Notes: a model not told the origin generated them from the sequence alone. DNA of 64,000 bases from Ferruginibacter sp. (GCA_030831945.1 JAURKC010000021.1:1-64000), one strand, 5' to 3'; shown: positions 27,983 to 37,616, counted from the first letter of the stretch. Numbers and translations: made by a program.

Positions 27983-28921
27983 TCATTGTTGTCGCCATGC
28001 CAAAAATTTCAATAAATTTTCAGCAGTTTCAATTTTTGGATTCTCTAGATTAGTGACTGTATTCTTTACAAAGTAATTTTTCAATATGGCGAAATTAATA
28101 TTAGAATTAAATTTATTTTCAATAATTTCTATTGCAACTCGAAATCCAATATCTGCTTGCGGCTTCGTGTAATTTTTTTCACTAGCAATTCTTACATTAT
28201 AGGCAGGTTCTAGATAGCTGCCTCCTTTTGCAATACTATTTTCACTTGTCATCTCGGCCACATTACCGCACATGTTATATAATCCAAATGAATTAGGATA
28301 ATATGATTTGACAGGAACTGTTATGAAAGAAAGATTGTCTATATTCGGCACTTCAATAAGTTTCTTCGTAGTAGAATCATAGACAAATGATGTGTGTTTA
28401 AAATTACATAGAAATTGCTTTCGATTGTTTTGCATAAAACCTGACCCCCAAGTATATACTTTTGAAGTATCGGAATCCCTTGCAGCAAACATCCATTCTT
28501 CCTTTGTCAATAATTTGAAAGATACTTTATGAAATTTTCTTTTCGGATCTTGGTTGTATTTTTGAGTTAACCAATTACAATATTGATTTGCAGCTTCATA
28601 ACTAATACCGACCACTGGGTAATTGTCATAGCTTTCATTGCGAAAGTAATATTGGGTAAATGGTTCGTTGTAATTTGATGAATTCCTCCAACATAAGGTG
28701 TCGGGTAAACAAATCTGATAGATAACTTTCTGATTAGAATTTATTAGATAAGAAAGAAAATTTCTATACTGCAAATTAGAAACTTCATACCTACCGACAT
28801 ATAAACTTTCTTTAATTTTAGCATATTCTTTTTTAAAGTTTTTACTATCGAATGGTTCATCTTTATTTATCGTAAAAGACGTTAAAGCAAAAATAAAAAG
28901 AATAAAAAATGTTTTTTTCAT
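27983..28921 (-). CDS. Exported formylglycine-generating-enzyme-like (SUMF1) protein
   Basis: 312 residues with a signal peptide (KKTFFILFIFALTSFTIN). The FGE-sulfatase fold is clear: VGRYEVSNLQYRNFL, YPVVGISYEAANQYCNWL, FKLLTKEEWMFAARD, TWGSG, NSFGLYNMCGNVAEM, IAKGGSYLEP and ADIGFRVA. Members include true FGE, ergothioneine synthases and the GldJ/GldK gliding proteins; the paired catalytic Cys of FGE are not seen at their usual place near the C-terminus, so a structural or non-catalytic role is more likely. No lipobox. The last 40 residues after GFRVAIEII are atypical, and the final codons run into the remnant at 27737-27982. Confidence 0.85.
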   Translation of the reverse strand: MKKTFFILFIFALTSFTINKDEPFDSKNFKKEYAKIKESLYVGRYEVSNLQYRNFLSYLINSNQKVIYQICLPDTLCWRNSSNYNEPFTQYYFRNESYDNYPVVGISYEAANQYCNWLTQKYNQDPKRKFHKVSFKLLTKEEWMFAARDSDTSKVYTWGSGFMQNNRKQFLCNFKHTSFVYDSTTKKLIEVPNIDNLSFITVPVKSYYPNSFGLYNMCGNVAEMTSENSIAKGGSYLEPAYNVRIASEKNYTKPQADIGFRVAIEIIENKFNSNINFAILKNYFVKNTVTNLENPKIETAENLLKFLAWRQQ

Positions 28922-28952
28922 GTGAGTAATTTACTGCTAGCTTTGAATAAAA

Positions 28953-29423
28953 TTAGAAAACTTCTGTATTTGTACTAATTTTTGAATTTGAAATCCAGTT
29001 ATTGTAGGTCATTTCAAATTTTATTTCTTTTGGTCCGTTAGTCCCTACTTCTATCCATCCAGCTTTTCTGTAAAATTTCTCTGCTCTTGTATTAAAAGCA
29101 GTCCCTAGCCAAACTTTTTCTTTAGTCTGAGTAAAATACCAATCCAACATTTTTCGATGTAATTTTTGTCCAATTCTTTTTCTTTCATATTCAGGGTCTA
29201 CAAACAATGCCCAAATATTATTTTCTTTCAAATCGGCAATTGCAAAGCCTAATATTTGTTGATCAATTTCACACACCCAGCCCTTTCCTCTTACTGAAAT
29301 AAACTCTTCACAATCTTTGTCTGTAACTAAATTAGGATTATACAGGGTATTTTCTTTTACCGAATTTCTTACTATCTGAATTTGTTGTATGTCGTCAATT
29401 TTAGCCGCTCTAATCATCATCAT
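28953..29423 (-). CDS. GNAT-family N-acetyltransferase
   Basis: 156 residues. The acetyl-CoA site is visible as ALFVDPEYERKRIGQKLHRKM, then FNTRAEKFYRKAGWIEVG, typical of GNAT motif A and B. The start may be any of the first three Met codons. Substrate unknown. First gene at the 5' end of the long minus-strand run; 31 bases separate it from the FGE-like gene. Confidence 0.85.
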   Translation of the reverse strand: MMMIRAAKIDDIQQIQIVRNSVKENTLYNPNLVTDKDCEEFISVRGKGWVCEIDQQILGFAIADLKENNIWALFVDPEYERKRIGQKLHRKMLDWYFTQTKEKVWLGTAFNTRAEKFYRKAGWIEVGTNGPKEIKFEMTYNNWISNSKISTNTEVF

Positions 29424-29811
29424 TTAATTAACTAGTATATAATTATGGCAATTAAACAGTTTAAGTAATCAACTATTAATTAGGATCGACTAGATGAAGA
29501 ATAGTTTACTAACATAATCAATGCTATTAATCATTCGGACTTCTAAATGAAACTATTTATTATTTATAATAGTCAAATATACTTTAATTACATTTTGAAG
29601 CAAAAGCTTGATGTCTTAATTAATTATGGGTTGAGCTGCTATTCATATTGTATAAAAAGGACTTCCGCAAAAACAATATAGCATTGAAAATTAAATCTAG
29701 AACTGCTGATTTTAGGCAGTACTTAGATTGTTTAAAGTCATTTTATAAGATCAGTATGCGTTCTATTTTTATGTTTGGAATCTGTTTATATACATTAAAA
29801 AATACTAAACA
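29424..29811. other. AT-rich intergenic region between divergent genes
   Basis: Nearly 390 bases with no convincing gene. A 62-codon reading frame (29648-29836) overlaps the lmo0937-type gene in another frame and lacks protein-like composition, so I reject it. Confidence 0.55.
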
Positions 29812-29964
29812 ATGGGAAATTTACTTTATATACTAGCTGTGATACTAATTATAGGCTGGGCTATTGGATTTTTTGCGTATAATCTTGGTACAATTATTCA
29901 TATACTTATAGTTATAGCGATTATATCTATACTATTAAGGGCAATTCAAGGCAGAAAAATTTAA
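29812..29964 (+). CDS. Lmo0937-family small membrane protein
   Basis: A 50-residue ORF: MGNLLYILAVILIIGWAIGF, then YNLGTIIHILIVIAIISILL and a basic end RAIQGRKI. The pattern (two hydrophobic helices, W-x-x-G-F-F at the turn, G-x-x-I-H-I-L in the second) is that of lmo0937 family proteins, which are tiny two-pass membrane proteins often linked to envelope or osmotic stress. It is shorter than the usual ORF cut-off. The ATG is preceded by AATACTAAACA with no strong ribosome site, normal for this phylum. Confidence 0.85.
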   Translation: MGNLLYILAVILIIGWAIGFFAYNLGTIIHILIVIAIISILLRAIQGRKI

Positions 29965-30250
29965 TAGAATAATATTTTAAAATACACTTTTCTATTTTAT
30001 AAGGTATCAACACATTTGCTGGCGCAAATAAAATCCATTTACTCAGTGATTATTTTATCATTATTGAGTGATAACTTGTTTATTTTTATTGCAAATTCTT
30101 TCCCGTTTAAGGGAAGACGAGCAATTTGTTGGAGAGTTATAAAAAGAATTGTACGGAGAGCTTAAAAATCTTTTAAAAGCCCCCTCTAACTAATTTGAAT
30201 GAGCGCATTGTGAAGCATTCAATTATTAATATATTCTAAGTAATTATCCT

Positions 30251-31780
30251 TTATGAAGCAGTAGTTAAAAATAATTTCCAGTCATCTAACATCTTGCTTT
30301 TTAACACTCTTGGAAATTTGTGTTGTCCACCCACCTTACCCTTGGATTGCATAAAATCCATAAATATATCTTCAGTTAATACAGTCACCATTACCTCCTT
30401 TAACGCATGCTTTCTTTCCACTTCGTAATCATCATTGAGCTCTTTTAGTTTATCGTCTATCCTTAATCGTAAGGTTTCGTTGTTCACTTCATCATTTGTG
30501 GCCACATACCAATGGTGCGCAAAAAATTGTCCGTGGGGTACGCCCGCTACTGTAAATTCTGGAATCGAAATATTAAGCTCTTCACTTACCATTTCAATCG
30601 CCTTATTCATATTGTCTACACTTAAATGCTCTCCTACTAAACTTAAGAAATGTTTAGTGCGTCCAGTGATAATAATTTCATTTTCTTCTTTATTTACTAG
30701 TCTAACCGTATCACCGATTGCATAACGCCAAGCACCTCCATTGGTGCTGATTAAAATTGAATATTCCTTATTCTCTTCGATCTCATGGAGCATAAATGCT
30801 TCAGGATTTTCTACCATATTTCCTTCCACATCAAAATTGATTTCATCAAAGGGAACAAATTCGAAGAAAATATTATTGTTCAATGCAAGGTGCATCCCTA
30901 CTGCGTCTTGTCTATTTTGATAGGCCAAAAAACCTTCACTCGCCAGGTAAGTTTCAATATAGGTGATTGGCTTGCCCATCAATTTTTCAAATCCCTTTTT
31001 GTAAGGCTCCATAGCTACACCACCGTGTACATAAAAAGCTAGATTGGGCCACATTTCATGTATATTATTGAGGTTGTAACGGGCAATAATTTTTTCTATA
31101 CACAATTGTAACCAAGCGGGGACACCTAAAATGAAACCGATATCCCAATTAGGTGCATTCTCAACAATCTCTTCTAATTTTTTAGCCCAGTCTTTTTCTT
31201 TCGCAATTTTTTTACCTGGTTTATATAAACCCAAACCTTGAAACCAGAAAGGAATATTCTTTTGTTGAATCCCACTCAGATCACCCGCAAAATAGGTCGG
31301 ACCTTTTTGCAATTGAGTACTTCCGCCTAATAATAACCAACCTTTTCCAATGGCACTATGTGGCACATCTTCATATTTGGTTAAACTTAAAAGTTGCTTA
31401 ATACTGGTAATCGTATTACTTCGAATGAGATCTTTGGTAATGGGAATGAATTTGCTTGATGCATCGCTAGTGCCACTGCTAAGTGCAAAGTATTGAATTA
31501 CTCCTGGCCAACATACATCAGGAATGCCTTCTTTAGCTTTGTGCCACCATTGGGAATATATTTTACTATAATCGTAGGTAGGAACTAGTTGTTGAAATTT
31601 TTTGCCTGGATGGCGACCCATTAAAATTTCATCAAATTTATACAGCTGCCCAAACTGAGTAAACCTTGCTTTTCGAATTAATTTTTTTAGCACTTTTATT
31701 TGCTGACGCCTAGGGTCACTCACAGGGAGATTTAATGCCCTTGCTATACTCTTGGGTAGTTTCAATTCAAAAATTGGCAT
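30251..31780 (-). CDS. GH3 auxin-responsive-promoter family protein
   Basis: 509-residue soluble protein of the GH3 family, acyl-adenylate-forming enzymes related to plant auxin conjugases. Motifs: FALSSGTSDASSKFIP (ATP/AMP-binding P-loop-like), YIETYLASEGFLAYQ (A-x-x-E-G), STNGGAWRYAIGDTVRLV (Y-x-x-G-D), and a C-terminal VGEHLSVDNMNKAI. Bacteroidota carry such proteins with no known substrate; amino-acid conjugation of a carboxylic acid is inferred. A TAAATTTG -7 box is 22 bases upstream. Monocistronic. Confidence 0.9.
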   Translation of the reverse strand: MPIFELKLPKSIARALNLPVSDPRRQQIKVLKKLIRKARFTQFGQLYKFDEILMGRHPGKKFQQLVPTYDYSKIYSQWWHKAKEGIPDVCWPGVIQYFALSSGTSDASSKFIPITKDLIRSNTITSIKQLLSLTKYEDVPHSAIGKGWLLLGGSTQLQKGPTYFAGDLSGIQQKNIPFWFQGLGLYKPGKKIAKEKDWAKKLEEIVENAPNWDIGFILGVPAWLQLCIEKIIARYNLNNIHEMWPNLAFYVHGGVAMEPYKKGFEKLMGKPITYIETYLASEGFLAYQNRQDAVGMHLALNNNIFFEFVPFDEINFDVEGNMVENPEAFMLHEIEENKEYSILISTNGGAWRYAIGDTVRLVNKEENEIIITGRTKHFLSLVGEHLSVDNMNKAIEMVSEELNISIPEFTVAGVPHGQFFAHHWYVATNDEVNNETLRLRIDDKLKELNDDYEVERKHALKEVMVTVLTEDIFMDFMQSKGKVGGQHKFPRVLKSKMLDDWKLFLTTAS

Positions 31781-31802
31781 GCAGCGGTTTAAAGTTGTAG
31801 AG

Positions 31803-31810
31803 CAAATTTA
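31803..31810 (-). promoter_or_regulatory. -7 promoter box of the GH3 gene
   Basis: TAAATTTG on the minus strand fits TAnnTTTG, 22 bases before the ATG. A TTG lies about 22 bases further upstream, a little beyond the usual spacing. Confidence 0.4.
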
Positions 31811-32127
31811 CTCTTTACAAAGCGTTTCTAGGCAATAATTTATAAACTATAAATATTTATTTTTTTAATAAACCAGTAGCCGTTTTATAAATAATGACTG
31901 TAAGCTTAAAAAAGGATTATTCATAACCAACAGTATCTTCTAATTGGTGTAAATTTGAAGTCAAAAAGTACTTGGCATTTAATTGTTTCAGCTTTTCGGA
32001 CAGGTTGATTTTATGGATACAATTCATATCAGCTTTTTTATAGCAGAAGGATTGAAATTTTGACCATAGAAACTCTTTACAGACAGAAATTAATAATGAT
32101 TATTTTTAACCAGCTAAACTCATAACA
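31811..32127. other. Intergenic region between divergent GH3 and dienelactone hydrolase genes
   Basis: About 320 AT-rich bases in which I see no gene or RNA. Promoters for both neighbours should lie here; only the GH3 -7 box is recognisable. Confidence 0.5.
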
Positions 32128-32931
32128 ATGATAAAATATTTTCAATCAGTAGTAATAATTTTAATGATGGCAACATCAATATCGCTAAACGCTCAAAACA
32201 ATTCCGCTTCAATTAAAGGAGAGGATGTTACTTACTCGGATGGAACTACTGTTTTAAAAGGCTATGTTGCTTACAATGAAAATCAAAAGGGGAAAAGACC
32301 AGCCATTATCGTCGTTCCTGAATGGTGGGGATGCAGTGAGTATGTTAGAATGAGAGCAAGGAAATTAGCAGAGCTCGGATACATTGCAATAGCAGCGGAT
32401 ATGTATGGCGATGGAAAAATTGCAACTAACCCCGGTGAAGCCCAGGCGTTTGCTGGTCCATTTTACAAAGATCCTGCTCTTGGTAAATCAAGAGTAGAAG
32501 CAGCAGTTAAAAAAATTAGTTCTTATGCTCAGGCCGATGTAAATAAGTTAGCGGCGATCGGTTATTGTTTTGGAGGTTCAATGGTTTTGAATGCGGCAAA
32601 GTTGGGAATGAATTTTAAGGGAGTGGTAAGTTTTCACGGTGGTTTAGCCGGTGTGCCAGCTTCTCCGGGAGTGACAAAAGGAAAAATTTTAGTTTGTCAT
32701 GGTGGAGCGGATAAATTTATAAGCGATAGTGATATTAAAAATTTCAAGGATAATCTTGATGCTGTAAAAGTGCCTTATACTTTTAATACTTATGCAGGAG
32801 CTACTCATGCATTTTCAAACTCGGATGCAACAGCAATAGGCAAAAAATTTAGTATGCCGATTGAATACAATGAAGCTGCCGATAAGCAATCGTGGAATGA
32901 TATGAAGCAATTTTTTACCCTTATTTTTTAA
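32128..32931 (+). CDS. Exported dienelactone hydrolase family protein
   Basis: 267-residue alpha/beta hydrolase with a signal peptide (VVIILMMATSISLNAQ, cut after NAQ). Dienelactone hydrolase motifs: PAIIVVPEWWGCSEYVR with an oxyanion Glu, the nucleophile elbow GYCFGG with Cys147 in place of Ser, an acid Asp in GGADKFIS and the catalytic His in GATHAFSN. The Cys-His-Asp triad is the family norm. Native substrate unknown; lactone or ester hydrolysis in the periplasm is inferred. Monocistronic. Confidence 0.9.
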   Translation: MIKYFQSVVIILMMATSISLNAQNNSASIKGEDVTYSDGTTVLKGYVAYNENQKGKRPAIIVVPEWWGCSEYVRMRARKLAELGYIAIAADMYGDGKIATNPGEAQAFAGPFYKDPALGKSRVEAAVKKISSYAQADVNKLAAIGYCFGGSMVLNAAKLGMNFKGVVSFHGGLAGVPASPGVTKGKILVCHGGADKFISDSDIKNFKDNLDAVKVPYTFNTYAGATHAFSNSDATAIGKKFSMPIEYNEAADKQSWNDMKQFFTLIF

Positions 32932-32942
32932 TAGAATAAATT

Positions 32943-33030
32943 GGTGAATGGGCAATGGTGAATGGTGAAAATTTTTATGGTGAAATTTTTTATGAACACA
33001 AAATTAAACATTGCCCATTGCCCATTCACC
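32943..33030. repeat. Inverted repeat between dienelactone hydrolase and msrC-like gene
   Basis: GGTGAATGGGCAATGG (32943-32958) and its exact complement CCATTGCCCATTCACC (33015-33030) form a 16-bp inverted repeat. Inside and at the edges are further GTGAATG and ATGGGCAATG words. Such GGCAATGG/GTGAATGG repeats are recalled as common in intergenic DNA of this phylum; it may be a transcription terminator or a small repeat element. Confidence 0.6.
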
Positions 33031-33059
33031 ATTCACATTTCTAGAAATTAATTTACAAT

Positions 33060-33536
33060 ATGTCAGATGATCTAAGCATTGCAACTGGAAACAAGATTGA
33101 AATGTATCAATCAATTATTCCACAAATCGCAGCATTGATAGAGGGTGAGCAAGATCTTATTGCCAATCTAGCAAATGTAGCCGCTGCGCTGAAAGAACAG
33201 TTTGGTTGGTGGTGGGTTGGATTTTATCTTGTAAAAAATAATGAGTTAGTGCTAGGTCCTTTTCAGGGCCCAGTGGCATGTACTAGAATTCATAAAGGAA
33301 GAGGTGTTTGTGGCGCAGCATGGCAACAAGAAAAAACGATCATCGTTCCTGATGTTGAAAAATTTCCAGGGCATATAGCCTGCAGTAGTTTATCAAAATC
33401 GGAAATAGTAGTTCCTATTTTTAGTCAGCAGCAAGTAGTGGGAGTGCTAGATGTAGACAGTGAGGTGTTGAATTTTTTTGATGCAACCGACGAGCGTTAT
33501 TTGAAAGAAATTGTTGATCTTCTAAAGATTAAATAG
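33060..33536 (+). CDS. msrC: Free methionine-R-sulfoxide reductase (GAF domain)
   Basis: GAF-fold enzyme that reduces free methionine-(R)-sulfoxide using thioredoxin. The 158-residue protein shows the family's signature text, GPFQGPVACTRIHKGRGVCG and VEKFPGHIACSSLSKSEIVVPI. The three cysteines are at 74, 84 and 108; their 10/24 spacing equals that of E. coli fRMsr (84, 94, 118). This supports an enzyme and not just a GAF sensor. A bidirectional terminator follows. Monocistronic. Confidence 0.92.
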   Translation: MSDDLSIATGNKIEMYQSIIPQIAALIEGEQDLIANLANVAAALKEQFGWWWVGFYLVKNNELVLGPFQGPVACTRIHKGRGVCGAAWQQEKTIIVPDVEKFPGHIACSSLSKSEIVVPIFSQQQVVGVLDVDSEVLNFFDATDERYLKEIVDLLKIK

Positions 33537-33544
33537 CCAAAAAA

Positions 33545-33575
33545 AACCCGGTTGCCTCAGGCAGCCGGGTTTTTT
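33545..33575. terminator. Shared terminator of msrC-like gene and typA
   Basis: AACCCGGTTGCC / GGCAGCCGGGTT form a 12-bp stem (one G-T pair) with a 3-base loop, flanked by A's on the left and T's on the right, so it can act on both strands between two converging genes. Confidence 0.92.
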
Positions 33576-33608
33576 AATTTGTCAACTTATTTAAGAACAA
33601 TTCATTTT

Positions 33609-35414
33609 TTAATCTTGTCCCATTGATTTAGAAATTCTTTTGCGCTCGTCTTCATTTAAAACCACCTTGCGCATACGAATTGATTTCGGCGTTACTTCAA
33701 TACACTCATCTTGTTGAATGTATTCCATACATTCTTCCAAGGTCATTAAAATTTTAGGTGCAGCCTTTGTCGCATCATCACTTCCACTAGCACGGTGGTT
33801 AGTTAATTTTTTTGGTTCAGTAGCATTTACATTTAAATCACCTGGCTTAATATGTTCAGCTATAATTTGACCTGTATAAACTTCTTCACCTGGATCTACA
33901 AAAAATCTTCCTCTGTCTTGTAATTTATCGATTGAGTATGCAGTGGTCTTTTCTAAATTTTTAGATAACAATACACCATTACTTCTACCAGGAATATTTC
34001 CTTTCCATGGACGGTAATCAGTAAATCGATGAGCCATTACTGCTTCACCTGCTGTACCTGTTAACATCGTGCTACGCAATCCAATCAATCCTCTAGAAGG
34101 AATATCAAACTCCAAATGCTGCATTTCACCTTTGCTTTCCATGATAAGCATTTCGCCCTTGCGTTGTGTAACAAGGTCAATTACCTTACCACTAAATTCT
34201 GCTGGCACATCCACAACAAGGTTTTCGTAAGGCTCACATTTTTTGCCATCGATTTCTTTAACCAATACCTGAGGGTTACCAATCGTCAACTCAAAACCTT
34301 CCCTTCTCATTGTTTCAATCAATATACCTAAGTGTAATATTCCTCTTCCATAAACTAAAAAGCTATCAGCACTCTCTGTATCTTCAACACGTAAGGCCAG
34401 ATTTTTTTCAGTCTCTTTCATTAAACGATCTCTAACGTGTCGAGAAGTAACAAATTTTCCTTCTCTACCAAAGAAAGGAGAGTTATTGATACTAAACATC
34501 ATACTCATTGTTGGTTCATCTACACTAATCACAGGCAATGCTTCAGGGAAATCAATATCACAAATAGTATCTCCAATGTTAAATTCGTCTAGACCAACAA
34601 TTGCACAAATATCACCTGCACTTACTTCAGTTACTCTCTTTTTACCTAGAGCCTCGAAAGTGTACAATTCTTTGATTTTCATTCTTTTAATGCCACCATC
34701 AGCTTGCACTAAAGCTATTGACTGACTTTCTTTTACAGTACCACGGGCAACCTTTCCTACGGCAATTCTTCCTAAAAACGAAGAGAAATCCAATGAGGTA
34801 ATCTGCATCTGAGTGGTTCCTTCATTTACTTTAGGCTCTGGTACGTGTTCTAGAATAGCATCTAACAGAGGAAAAATATTGTCAATTTCAGTAAGAGAAG
34901 TATTCATCCAGCCATTTTTGCTACTACCGTAAATGGTAGGAAAGTCTAGCTGTTGTTCAGTAGCATCTAGGTTAAAAAATAGTTCAAATACGGCGTCGTG
35001 CACTTCATCAGGACGACAGTTTGGTTTATCTACTTTATTAATTACCACTATTGGATGAAGTCCTAGTTGCAAAGCTTTTTGAAGCACAAAACGGGTTTGT
35101 GGCATTGGCCCTTCAAAGGCATCTACCAACAATAAAACCCCATCTGCCATTTTTAAAACTCGCTCTACCTCTCCACCAAAATCACTATGGCCGGGAGTAT
35201 CAATTACATTGATTTTAGTACCCTTGTAGGTTACGGATACGTTTTTACTAAAAATGGTAATACCTCTTTCTCTTTCAAGATCGTTGTTATCCATAATCAG
35301 TTCACCAGTTTCCTGGTTGTCACGAAAAATGTTGGTACTGTGTAAAATCTTGTCTACCAATGTGGTTTTGCCATGATCAACGTGAGCAATGATGGCGATG
35401 TTTCTTATATTCAT
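33609..35414 (-). CDS. typA: Ribosome-associated GTPase TypA/BipA
   Basis: Translational GTPase of 601 residues that helps large ribosomal subunit assembly, mainly in cold or stress. G1 is HVDHGKTT (11-18), then G3 [14 protein letters not shown] and G4 VINKVDK, followed by an EF-G-like beta-barrel domain II, and the BipA-specific C-terminus ([20 protein letters not shown] and [13 protein letters not shown] GRSNGVLLS). Length matches the family. It has a -33/-7 promoter 93-122 bases upstream and shares a terminator with the gene on the other strand. Confidence 0.97.
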   Translation of the reverse strand: MNIRNIAIIAHVDHGKTTLVDKILHSTNIFRDNQETGELIMDNNDLERERGITIFSKNVSVTYKGTKINVIDTPGHSDFGGEVERVLKMADGVLLLVDAFEGPMPQTRFVLQKALQLGLHPIVVINKVDKPNCRPDEVHDAVFELFFNLDATEQQLDFPTIYGSSKNGWMNTSLTEIDNIFPLLDAILEHVPEPKVNEGTTQMQITSLDFSSFLGRIAVGKVARGTVKESQSIALVQADGGIKRMKIKELYTFEALGKKRVTEVSAGDICAIVGLDEFNIGDTICDIDFPEALPVISVDEPTMSMMFSINNSPFFGREGKFVTSRHVRDRLMKETEKNLALRVEDTESADSFLVYGRGILHLGILIETMRREGFELTIGNPQVLVKEIDGKKCEPYENLVVDVPAEFSGKVIDLVTQRKGEMLIMESKGEMQHLEFDIPSRGLIGLRSTMLTGTAGEAVMAHRFTDYRPWKGNIPGRSNGVLLSKNLEKTTAYSIDKLQDRGRFFVDPGEEVYTGQIIAEHIKPGDLNVNATEPKKLTNHRASGSDDATKAAPKILMTLEECMEYIQQDECIEVTPKSIRMRKVVLNEDERKRISKSMGQD

Positions 35415-35506
35415 TATTAAATTACTTTTCGCCTTTTCTACCTGTTTAGCAGCTTATTTTTAGGATAAATACTAGTCAGTTTGAAAGAAGGCTGTTTTTT
35501 AAGCGG

Positions 35507-35536
35507 CAAAAGTAGGCTAATTCTGCCGTAAAGCAA
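35507..35536 (-). promoter_or_regulatory. typA promoter
   Basis: Minus strand TTG (35534-35536), a 19-base spacer and TACTTTTG (35507-35514), an exact fit to the Bacteroidota consensus. The leader to the typA ATG would be about 85 bases. Confidence 0.65.
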
Positions 35537-35856
35537 GCTTAAATGTAAATAAACATTGGCCTTTCCATAGTTTTAGCCATCCGCTCCATTGGCCAGATTA
35601 GGACAATATTCCCCTCCTTTTAACTATCAATTGATTAAACACTAGTGGTAATTGTTGCAATTATACGAAAGAGTGCCAAGCTCTCCATAGGAGGTAGTAA
35701 TGATTGGTAAGGTAAATGTCAATTTTTGGTTGATCCTGTTGATCCGATAATGATAAATATCATAAAAACTTTGACGCCCATCATTTATTGAAAAACTAAG
35801 GTCCTTCATCTTTGCTTTTACTATTGATCAACATCAAAAAGATTAGCCTATTAAAA
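35537..35856. other. Region between typA promoter and ccoI pseudogene
   Basis: About 320 bases with no gene. It holds short TTGATCC direct repeats near 35730-35745, an imperfect FNR-like site TTGAC-GCCC-ATCAT at 35771-35784 and a perfect TTGAT-N4-ATCAA box at 35824-35837. Confidence 0.5.
35824..35837. promoter_or_regulatory. FNR/FixK-type operator upstream of ccoI pseudogene
   Basis: TTGATCAACATCAA is a perfect match to the FNR/CRP-family consensus TTGAT-N4-ATCAA. FixK/FNR control of ccoI (fixI) is established in other bacteria. The box lies only about 20 bases before the likely start codon, nearer than the usual activating position at -41, so it may be a coincidence or have a repressor role. 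Confidence 0.45.
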
Positions 35857-37616
35857 ATGAAATTACGATACCAGTAAGTTGTTATCACTGTGGTGAACAA
35901 TGTGATGAAATTATTAAAATGGATAATATTAGTTTTTGTTGCGAAGGTTGCAAACAAGTCTATCTATTATTGAATGAAAATAATTTATGTGTCTACTATA
36001 ATTTTGAAAAGGCTCCAGGCATTAAAGCCAAGGGAAAATTTGATACTGGAAAATTTGCTTATTTAGATGATGCGGAGATCATTCAAAAGTTAGTTCAATT
36101 TACTAGTGATACACAAACTAATGTATCCTTTCAGTTGCCTCAGATGCATTGTTCGTCTTGTGTTTTTTTATTAGAAAATCTACATCGAATTGAACCAGGG
36201 ATTATTAAATCAATAACCAATTTTCAACGAAAAGAGGTCTTTATTATTTTTGATCCGCTAAAAATTTCATTAAGAAAAGTAGTAGAGTTACTAGCCTTTA
36301 TTGGCTATGAACCTTTCATTCGTTTACAAGATAGTTTCGAAAAGCCCACAATTAGTTTCAATAAAAAAGAATTATATCACATAGGAGTAGCAGGTTTTTG
36401 TTTTTCTAATATTATGATGCTAAGTTTTCCTGAATATTTTTCAGCAGGAAATATTGAGCAAGCAGGATTAAAGGCAACCTTTGCCTGGTTAAATTTATCA
36501 TTATCACTTCCAGTATTATTTTTTAGTGCATCTGGAATTTTCATTTCCGCCTGGAAAGGCATGAGACAAAAGTTTTTAAATATTGACGTTCCCTTAGCAC
36601 TCGCTATATTGGTTACTTTCGGAAGAAGTTATTACGAAATTATATCAGGCCAAGGTGCTGGATGGCTGGATTCGGGAACGGGTATTGTTTTCTTTATGCT
36701 GATAGGGAGGTGGTTTCAAAATAAAACCTATGATTCTTTTTCATTTGATAGAGATTATAAATCTTATTTTCCATTGGGAGTAACAAAACTGATGAATGGA
36801 AAAGAAATTAATATTCCAGTGACACAGCTAGCCAAAGGTGATTGTATCATCATAAGAAATGAAGAGATGGTACCTGCAGATGCAAAATTGGATCAGGGCG
36901 AAGCCAATGTTGATTATAGCTTTGTGAGTGGAGAGAGTAAGCCGGTAGCAAAAAAAACAGGTGACCTCATTTATGCAGGCGGGAAACAATGTGGAAGTTC
37001 CATTAGATTGCTAGTTGTAAAAGAAGCTTCTCAGAGCTACATTACTCAACTATGGAATAATGATATTTTTAAAAGAAAGAAAAACATTGCGACATCCTTT
37101 ATTCATCCCTGGAGTAAATATTTTACTGCTGCACTTTTTTTGGTAGCAATTACCACAGGGATTTATTGGGCCTTCGTAGATTCATCAAAAATATTGCCAT
37201 CAGTTACTGCGGTTTTAATTGTTGCCTGTCCATGCTCATTGCTGCTTTCCACAACGTTTACATACGGAAATATGCTTCGTATTTTTGGGAAAAATAAATT
37301 GTATCTTAAAATGCAGGCGTTATTGAAAGTCTTGCTAAGATTAATACAATTGTTTTTGATAAAACAGGCACTATAACTCAAAATGAATTTGCCAAAGTTT
37401 TTTACGAGGGTACTACATTAACTAATTATGAAATCGCAATTATAAAGTTGGCCACGGGGCAATCAGCTCATCCACTCAGGCATAATTAAACCTTCCTAAA
37501 CCAGTTTACGGAGAGCTGAAATCATTTTCCAACAACTGTGTAGTTGATAAAATTAGTGATAAAGTAAACTAGCAAAATAGTTCAGTAAATGCTATTGGCT
37601 GAGTGATTACATTTTA
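35857..37616 (+). pseudogene. ccoI: Decayed ccoI/fixI-type copper-translocating P-type ATPase
   Basis: CcoI/FixI pumps copper for maturation of cbb3-type cytochrome oxidase. The N-terminus reads SCYHCGEQC, CCEGCKQVY, then the HMA motif MHCSSC, then the transmembrane CPC motif (CPCSLLLS). The reading frame is broken: (1) the ATG at 35857 and the CYHCG segment are one base out of frame; (2) near 37308-37311 one base is missing from an A run, so the frame leaves KNAGVIESLAKI, while the phosphorylation motif DKTGTIT continues in the neighbouring frame; (3) near 37480 after SAHPL another shift restores LPKPVYGELKSF. Stops follow at 37570, 37600 and 37615, and the ATP-binding and last membrane segments are absent. 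The longest intact piece is 35919-37376 (485 codons). No other cbb3 genes are near. Confidence 0.88.

Noticed and set aside
29648..29836. 62-codon + strand ORF
   Set aside because: It uses an alternative start, overlaps the credible lmo0937-type gene in another frame and has no protein-like pattern.
30041..30069. Imperfect palindrome ACTCAGTGAT...ATCATTATTGAGT
   Set aside because: The arms pair only in short broken segments and no T run follows; not strong enough for a terminator or operator call.
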